Position numbers and translations under genes: made by a program. The notes under the pieces were generated by a model. It made no database searches. It was not told the DNA's origin and saw nothing but the letters and a program-made list of their open reading frames with translations. Of a stretch of 64,000 bases of DNA, positions 59,403 through 64,000 are shown one piece after another (the stretch's first letter is position 1; the number at the start of each line of letters is the position of its first letter). This DNA is from UBA6522 sp965204155 (lineage in GTDB: Bacteria > Pseudomonadota > Gammaproteobacteria > Steroidobacterales > Rariloculaceae), in assembly GCA_965204155.1 (NCBI GenBank), contig OZ241971.1, positions 3,224,001 through 3,288,000 of the forward strand, given 5' to 3'.

Positions 59403-62400
59403 TTATTGAAGTTCCAGCAGCAGGTCCTGGGTTTCGAGCTGCATGCCGACCCGGGCGGGGATGGATGCCACCGTGCCCGGGCCTTCGGCGCGGATCAACA
59501 TTTGCATCTTCATCGCCTCGATGGTGAGCAGCGCGGTTCCCTTTTCGACGCCCTGGCCGGACGTGACGCTGATTTCCACGACCTTTCCGGGCATGGGCGC
59601 GGCAACGTGGTTGGGATTGGAGGGGTCGGCCTTGGGGTGTGCCGTCACGCTGGCCGTGGCCTGGCGATTCACCAGTTCGACCGTCCGCGGTTGGCCATTG
59701 AGTTCGAAGAACACGCGTTGCTCGCCGCGCTGGTCCACATCGCTGACGGCCAGCAGGCGGATGACCAGCGTCTTTCCCCGCTCGATTTCCACCGCGATCT
59801 CTTCCTGGTTCTTCAGGCCGTGGAAGAAGATCGGCGTCGGCAGCGTACTGACGTCGGAATAGTTCCTGAGATGTTCCGCAAACTCCTCGAAGACCCGCGG
59901 ATAGAGCAGCCAGGATGAGAACTCCGTCTCGCTGACGCGGCGGCGGACGCGCTTTTCGGCCCGTTTGCGCTCGGTGTCAAGGTCCACGGGCGGTAGCGTT
60001 GCTCCGGGCCTTTCGGTCAGCGGTTCGCGCCCCTGGAGTATTTTGCGCTGCAGTGCTTCAGGGAAGCCGCCTACGGGCTGACCCAAGTCGCCCCGGAAGA
60101 ACGACACCACCGATTCGGGGAAGGCGACTTCCTTGTCTGGATCGAGCACGTCAGCGGCGCTCAGCCCGCCCGAGACCATGGCCAGCGCCATGTCGCCGAC
60201 GACCTTGGAGGTCGGCGTGACCTTGACCACGTCCCCGAACATCTCGTTGACTTCCGCGTAGCGGTCGGCCACCTCCGGCCAGCGATGGGCGATCCCCAGC
60301 GAGCGCGCCTGCTCGCGCAGGTTCGTGTACTGCCCGCCGGGCATGGCGTGACGGTAGACATCCGCCGTTCCCGAACGAATTTCGCTCTCGAAACCAGAAT
60401 AGTGCTCCCGCACCAGCTCCCAATAACGTGAGATCCTCCGCATCGCCTCCCGGTCCAGCCCGGGGTCGCGTTCATGACCGTGGAGTGCATCGACGATTGA
60501 GCCCAGGTTGGGTTGCGAAGTCAGTCCGCTCATGGCGTCCATGGCGCCGTCGACCGCATCCACGCCGGCATCCACCGCCGCCAGCACTGCCGCCGCGCCG
60601 ATGCCGCTGGTGTCGTGGGTGTGGAAGTGGATCGGTATGCCCACCTCCTGCTTGAGCGCCCGGACCAGGCGGCTTGCGGCAGCCGGCTTGCATACGCCTG
60701 CCATGTCCTTGATACCGAGGATGTGGGCGCCCGCCTTCTCAAGGTCCCGCGCCATGCCGACGTAGTACGCCAGATCGTACTTGTTCGGCTCCGGCGCCAG
60801 CATGTCGCCGGAGTAGCAGATGGCGGCCTCGCAGAGCTTGCCCGATTCGAGCACGGCGTCCATGGCGACACGCATGTTCTCGACCCAGTTCAGCGAATCG
60901 AAAACCCTGAAAAGATCCACACCGCCTTCTGCAGCCTGCGCGACAAAGTGCTCTACCACGTTGTCGGGGTAGTTCTTGTAACCGACGGCGTTCGCCGAGC
61001 GCAGCAGCATCTGCAGGAGAATGTTGGGCGCACGCTCCTTCAACGCCGTGAGCCGTTCCCACGGGTCTTCCCTGAGGAACCGCATGGCCACGTCGAAGGT
61101 GGCGCCGCCCCAGCATTCGAGCGATAGCAATTGCGGCAGGCGTTCGGCGTAGGCCGGAGCGATCCGCAGCAGGTCGTAACTGCGCATTCGGGTCGCCAGC
61201 AGCGACTGGTGGGCGTCGCGCATGGTGGTATCGGTCAGCAGTACGGCCTTCTGCTCGAGCATCCAGCGGGCGAATCCCTCGGGACCCAGTCTGTCCAGTC
61301 GCTGTACGCTGCCGTTCGGACAGTTGCCGGAGTATTCCGGCACCGGCGCCGGCGTCCGGGCGCTTGCCTCGACGCGTCCGGTGACCTCCGGATTGCCATT
61401 AACGATGATTTCGGCAAGAAATTTGAGCAGGCGGCTGGCGCGATCCCGCGGCTTTCGGAATTCGAATAGCTCCGGTGTCCGGTCGATGAATCTTGTCGTG
61501 TAATCGGCCTGCAGGAACCGCGGGTGGCGGATCACCTGCACCAGGAAAGCCAGGTTGCTGGCCACGCCCCGGATGCGGAATTCCCTCAGCGCCCGGACCA
61601 TCCGGCTGACGGCTTCGCCGGGTCTTGGCGCCCAGGCGGTGACCTTGACCAGCAGGGAATCGTAGTATGGCGTGATCAACGCACCGGCATAGGCGGTGCC
61701 TCCGTCAAGCCGTATCCCGAATCCCGATGCGCTGCGGTAGGTTCGGATGCGCCCGTAGTCCGGGATGAACTGGTTTTCCGGGTCCTCGGTGGTTACCCGG
61801 CACTGCAGCGCGTGGCCGTTCAGGCGGATGTTCTTCTGGGTCAGCACGCCGCTGTCCGCGTCGCCGATGCGCGCGCCCTGGGCCAGGCAGATCTGCGCCT
61901 TGACGATGTCGATTCCCGTCACCTCCTCGGTCACGGTATGTTCCACCTGGACACGGGGATTGACCTCGATGAAGTAGACCGCCTCCGTGTCGGCGTCCAT
62001 GAGGAATTCCACGGTGCCGGCGTTGCGGTAACCGGCCGCGGCTGCCAGCCTGAGGGCATGGCCGCACAGCTCTTCGCGCTGCTCGTCGTTCAGATAGGGC
62101 GCCGGAGCGCGCTCCACGACCTTCTGGTTGCGCCGCTGCACCGTACAATCGCGCTCGAAGAGGTGGACCAGGTTGCCGCGGGTATCGCCGAGAACCTGGA
62201 CCTCCACATGGCGGGCACGCTCCACCAGTTTCTCCAGGTAGACCTCGTCGTTGCCGAATGCCGCCAGCGCCTCACGCCGCGCCACGGCGATATCCTCGCT
62301 CAGGCTTGCAGGATCGCGGATCACCCGCATTCCCCGTCCGCCGCCGCCCCAACTGGCCTTGAGCATCAGCGGATAGCCCACGGCTTCGGCCATTTCCTTC

Positions 62401-62843
62401 GCAGCGTCGGGATCCTCAGGCAGCGGGTCCGTGGCCGGCATCACCGGCACGCCCGCCGACTTCGCCAGTTCCCGTGCGCTCACCTTGTTGCCGACCTTGC
62501 GCATCACATCGGCCGGCGGGCCGATGAAGATCAGCCCCGCCTCGCTGCAGGCGTCGGCAAATTCGGGATTCTCGGAAAGGAAGCCGTAGCCCGGGTGGAC
62601 GGCGTCGACCCTGGCTTCCCTGGCGACGCGCAGGATGGATTGGATGTCCAGGTAGGCGCCAAGCGCTTGACCCGCTTCCCCCACCGGATAGCTCTCGTCG
62701 GCCTTGAACCGGTGCAGCGCGAATCGATCCTCGTCCGCGTAAATGGCCACCGTGCCGATTCCCAGTTCCGTGGCCGCCCGCATTACGCGGATGGCAATCT
62801 CGCTGCGATTGGCGACGAGGAGCTTGTTGATTTTCCGGGGCAT
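59403..62843 (-). CDS. pyc: Pyruvate carboxylase
   Basis: A 1146-residue single-chain pyruvate carboxylase. N-terminal biotin carboxylase with MPRKINKLLVANRSEIAIRV at the start and HPGYGFLSENPEFA and GGGGRGMRVIRD ATP-grasp motifs; central carboxyl-transferase domain (DTTMRDAHQSLLATRMRS, zinc ligand HFHTHDTSG); C-terminal biotinyl domain with K1112 in EAMKMQM. It makes oxaloacetate from pyruvate for anaplerosis. I placed the start at 62843, the family start; the open frame runs on upstream without similarity. Monocistronic. Confidence 0.95.
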   Translation of the reverse strand: MPRKINKLLVANRSEIAIRVMRAATELGIGTVAIYADEDRFALHRFKADESYPVGEAGQALGAYLDIQSILRVAREARVDAVHPGYGFLSENPEFADACSEAGLIFIGPPADVMRKVGNKVSARELAKSAGVPVMPATDPLPEDPDAAKEMAEAVGYPLMLKASWGGGGRGMRVIRDPASLSEDIAVARREALAAFGNDEVYLEKLVERARHVEVQVLGDTRGNLVHLFERDCTVQRRNQKVVERAPAPYLNDEQREELCGHALRLAAAAGYRNAGTVEFLMDADTEAVYFIEVNPRVQVEHTVTEEVTGIDIVKAQICLAQGARIGDADSGVLTQKNIRLNGHALQCRVTTEDPENQFIPDYGRIRTYRSASGFGIRLDGGTAYAGALITPYYDSLLVKVTAWAPRPGEAVSRMVRALREFRIRGVASNLAFLVQVIRHPRFLQADYTTRFIDRTPELFEFRKPRDRASRLLKFLAEIIVNGNPEVTGRVEASARTPAPVPEYSGNCPNGSVQRLDRLGPEGFARWMLEQKAVLLTDTTMRDAHQSLLATRMRSYDLLRIAPAYAERLPQLLSLECWGGATFDVAMRFLREDPWERLTALKERAPNILLQMLLRSANAVGYKNYPDNVVEHFVAQAAEGGVDLFRVFDSLNWVENMRVAMDAVLESGKLCEAAICYSGDMLAPEPNKYDLAYYVGMARDLEKAGAHILGIKDMAGVCKPAAASRLVRALKQEVGIPIHFHTHDTSGIGAAAVLAAVDAGVDAVDGAMDAMSGLTSQPNLGSIVDALHGHERDPGLDREAMRRISRYWELVREHYSGFESEIRSGTADVYRHAMPGGQYTNLREQARSLGIAHRWPEVADRYAEVNEMFGDVVKVTPTSKVVGDMALAMVSGGLSAADVLDPDKEVAFPESVVSFFRGDLGQPVGGFPEALQRKILQGREPLTERPGATLPPVDLDTERKRAEKRVRRRVSETEFSSWLLYPRVFEEFAEHLRNYSDVSTLPTPIFFHGLKNQEEIAVEIERGKTLVIRLLAVSDVDQRGEQRVFFELNGQPRTVELVNRQATASVTAHPKADPSNPNHVAAPMPGKVVEISVTSGQGVEKGTALLTIEAMKMQMLIRAEGPGTVASIPARVGMQLETQDLLLELQ

Positions 62844-63078
62844 CGACTTCAGACGTGCGTGAGCCGTGGCGCAGTATAGTGCATTGGTCCGCGAATTCGA
62901 CGTGACGGTCTGACCGCTCTGATCGATCGCCGGGAAGCGATTGCTGAACGTGCGCGGGGAGAGTTTACGCAAGGATAGTATTGCGCGGTACCGGATCGCA
63001 CCGTCACAATTCGCGGCACTTGAGTCGGTCCGGGCAGCCGGGACGGAACTGCATGATGCGGAATTCGGCAACGCTTCG

Positions 63079-64000
63079 ATGGTAAGAAACCAAAGACGCA
63101 ACCTGACGATCCTGTTTTTTTCGCAGGGCATACTCGGGGCGCAGATACCCGTCAATTTCATCCTTGGCGGGCTGGCGGGCGCCTTGCTCGCCGAGAATCC
63201 CGCGCTGGCCACTTTGCCGATCTCGATTATCGTGCTGGTCGCAATGTTCGTCTCCCCGGGTGCGTCGTTGTTCATGGGCCGATACGGGCGTCGTGCCGGG
63301 TTTCTTCTCGGAAGCGCTGCCGGATCGGTCGGCGGGACACTCGCCGTTCTCGCGCTGTTCGAAGGGCGGTTCGACTGGCTGTTGCTGGGCGCCGGGTTCA
63401 CCGGCGTGTTTCAAGCGTTCCAGGTGTTTTTCCGATTCGCGGCGGCCGACGCGGCGTCGGAGGAATTCAAGCCCAAGGCGATTTCCCTGGTCCTGGGCGC
63501 CGGCCTGATCAACGCGATACTCGCCGGAGAGGTCGTGCGCCAGCTGGGCGATGCGCTGGACCCGGTACCTTATGCGGGCGCCTACGCGGGCGTCATCGCG
63601 CTGAACTTCATCGGTGCGAGCATCGTGATGTTCCTGCGGATCCCGAGGCCTCCGCGGCAATCCGAATCCGGAGGTGTCGCGCGCCCGCTAGGGGTTATTT
63701 TCAGGCAGCCCAGGGTCATCACGGCCGTGCTCTGTGCCATGGTGAGCTACGCGGTCATGAATCTCGTCATGACCTCGACACCCCTGGCCATCGTAGGCAA
63801 TGGATTTACCACCAACCACGCCGCCGACATCGTTCGCTGGCACGTGGTCGCGATGTTTGCGCCAAGCTTCGTCACCGGGCACATCATCGCCCGCTTCGGA
63901 CATCTCCCGGTCATCGGTACCGGACTGCTGCTGCTCGGCGTCTGTTCGGCGATCGCGCTGACCGGCATGGATCTGCACCACTTCTATCTCGCGCTCGTGG
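63079..64000 (+). CDS. MFS-like transporter (partial, cut by the window end)
   Basis: An open frame starting at ATG 63079 (MVRNQRRNLTILFFSQG) and running off the right edge. The visible ~307 residues contain at least eight hydrophobic segments and the loop GRYGRRAGFLLGSAAGS, an MFS-type 2-3 loop signature. The carrier is therefore complete at its N terminus but lacks its end. It is divergent from pyruvate carboxylase. In-frame codons before 63079 are open, so a slightly longer start is possible. Confidence 0.78.
   Translation, partial: MVRNQRRNLTILFFSQGILGAQIPVNFILGGLAGALLAENPALATLPISIIVLVAMFVSPGASLFMGRYGRRAGFLLGSAAGSVGGTLAVLALFEGRFDWLLLGAGFTGVFQAFQVFFRFAAADAASEEFKPKAISLVLGAGLINAILAGEVVRQLGDALDPVPYAGAYAGVIALNFIGASIVMFLRIPRPPRQSESGGVARPLGVIFRQPRVITAVLCAMVSYAVMNLVMTSTPLAIVGNGFTTNHAADIVRWHVVAMFAPSFVTGHIIARFGHLPVIGTGLLLLGVCSAIALTGMDLHHFYLALV

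Noticed and set aside
1..64000. CRISPR array, rRNA, tRNA or insertion-sequence transposase
   Set aside because: No regularly spaced repeats with unique spacers, no recognisable RNA gene, and no transposase or integrase motif were found on either strand.

Overview
The window is GC-rich, with dense overlapping operons and many secreted proteins. TonB-dependent receptors, TRAP and tripartite tricarboxylate (TTT) transporters, and DUF6152-type small exported proteins point to an uncultured Gram-negative bacterium, most likely a marine or host-associated gammaproteobacterium. That assignment is inference from gene content; there is no rRNA or tRNA gene here to anchor it.

Layout. 1-3486: TTT solute-binding protein, an MFS carrier and a Cys/Met-metabolism PLP enzyme, next to a ParDE toxin-antitoxin pair (3492-4056). 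4183-8679 (minus): a tightly coupled operon of 2-hydroxyacid dehydrogenase, DUF885 protein, class IV aminotransferase and sulfotransferase. 8788-20070 (plus): a LysR regulator followed by a catabolic gene row of TonB receptor, two Cys-type glutathione transferases, SDR, aldehyde dehydrogenase, two secreted metallo-beta-lactamase-fold hydrolases and an MFS carrier. 20147-23385 (minus): a swivelling-histidine PEP-utilising protein, an M24 peptidase-fold protein and a secreted cupin. 23554-28529 (plus): a second TonB receptor preceded by a truncated copy of the first receptor's promoter and leader, and two tandem paralogous secreted proteins. 28661-34159 (plus): a TctCBA transporter, a Gfo/Idh/MocA dehydrogenase and a DUF6152-like protein.

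34186-40387 is a defence and toxin-antitoxin island. Its core is a three-gene unit on the minus strand, ABC-type DUF3696 ATPase, PIN-like nuclease and ATP-dependent RNA ligase, joined by two ATGA start/stop overlaps. Around it lie a DUF4351-like fragment, a frameshifted higA with a truncated higB, an orphan AbiEi-type antitoxin divergent from a PD-(D/E)XK-like protein, and an intact Phd-VapC pair with a palindromic operator. The ATPase-PIN-RNA ligase unit is the best candidate for an undescribed system, possibly RNA (tRNA) cleavage paired with repair.

40403-45840: a cyclase-family hydrolase, a gamma-resorcylate-decarboxylase-like amidohydrolase and a TRAP transporter (dctP, a small membrane ORF, dctQ, dctM). 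46015-64000: an aromatic/aspartate aminotransferase, a nucleobase permease with a C-terminal HATPase-like extension, a large TonB receptor, a 3-hydroxyisobutyrate-dehydrogenase-like enzyme, an ABM monooxygenase, a lipoprotein metallo-beta-lactamase with inserted EF-hand loops, a secreted protein, alanine dehydrogenase divergent from an Lrp regulator, a DUF6152 protein, pyruvate carboxylase and an MFS carrier cut by the window edge. The overall theme is uptake and catabolism of organic acids, aromatics and amino acids.
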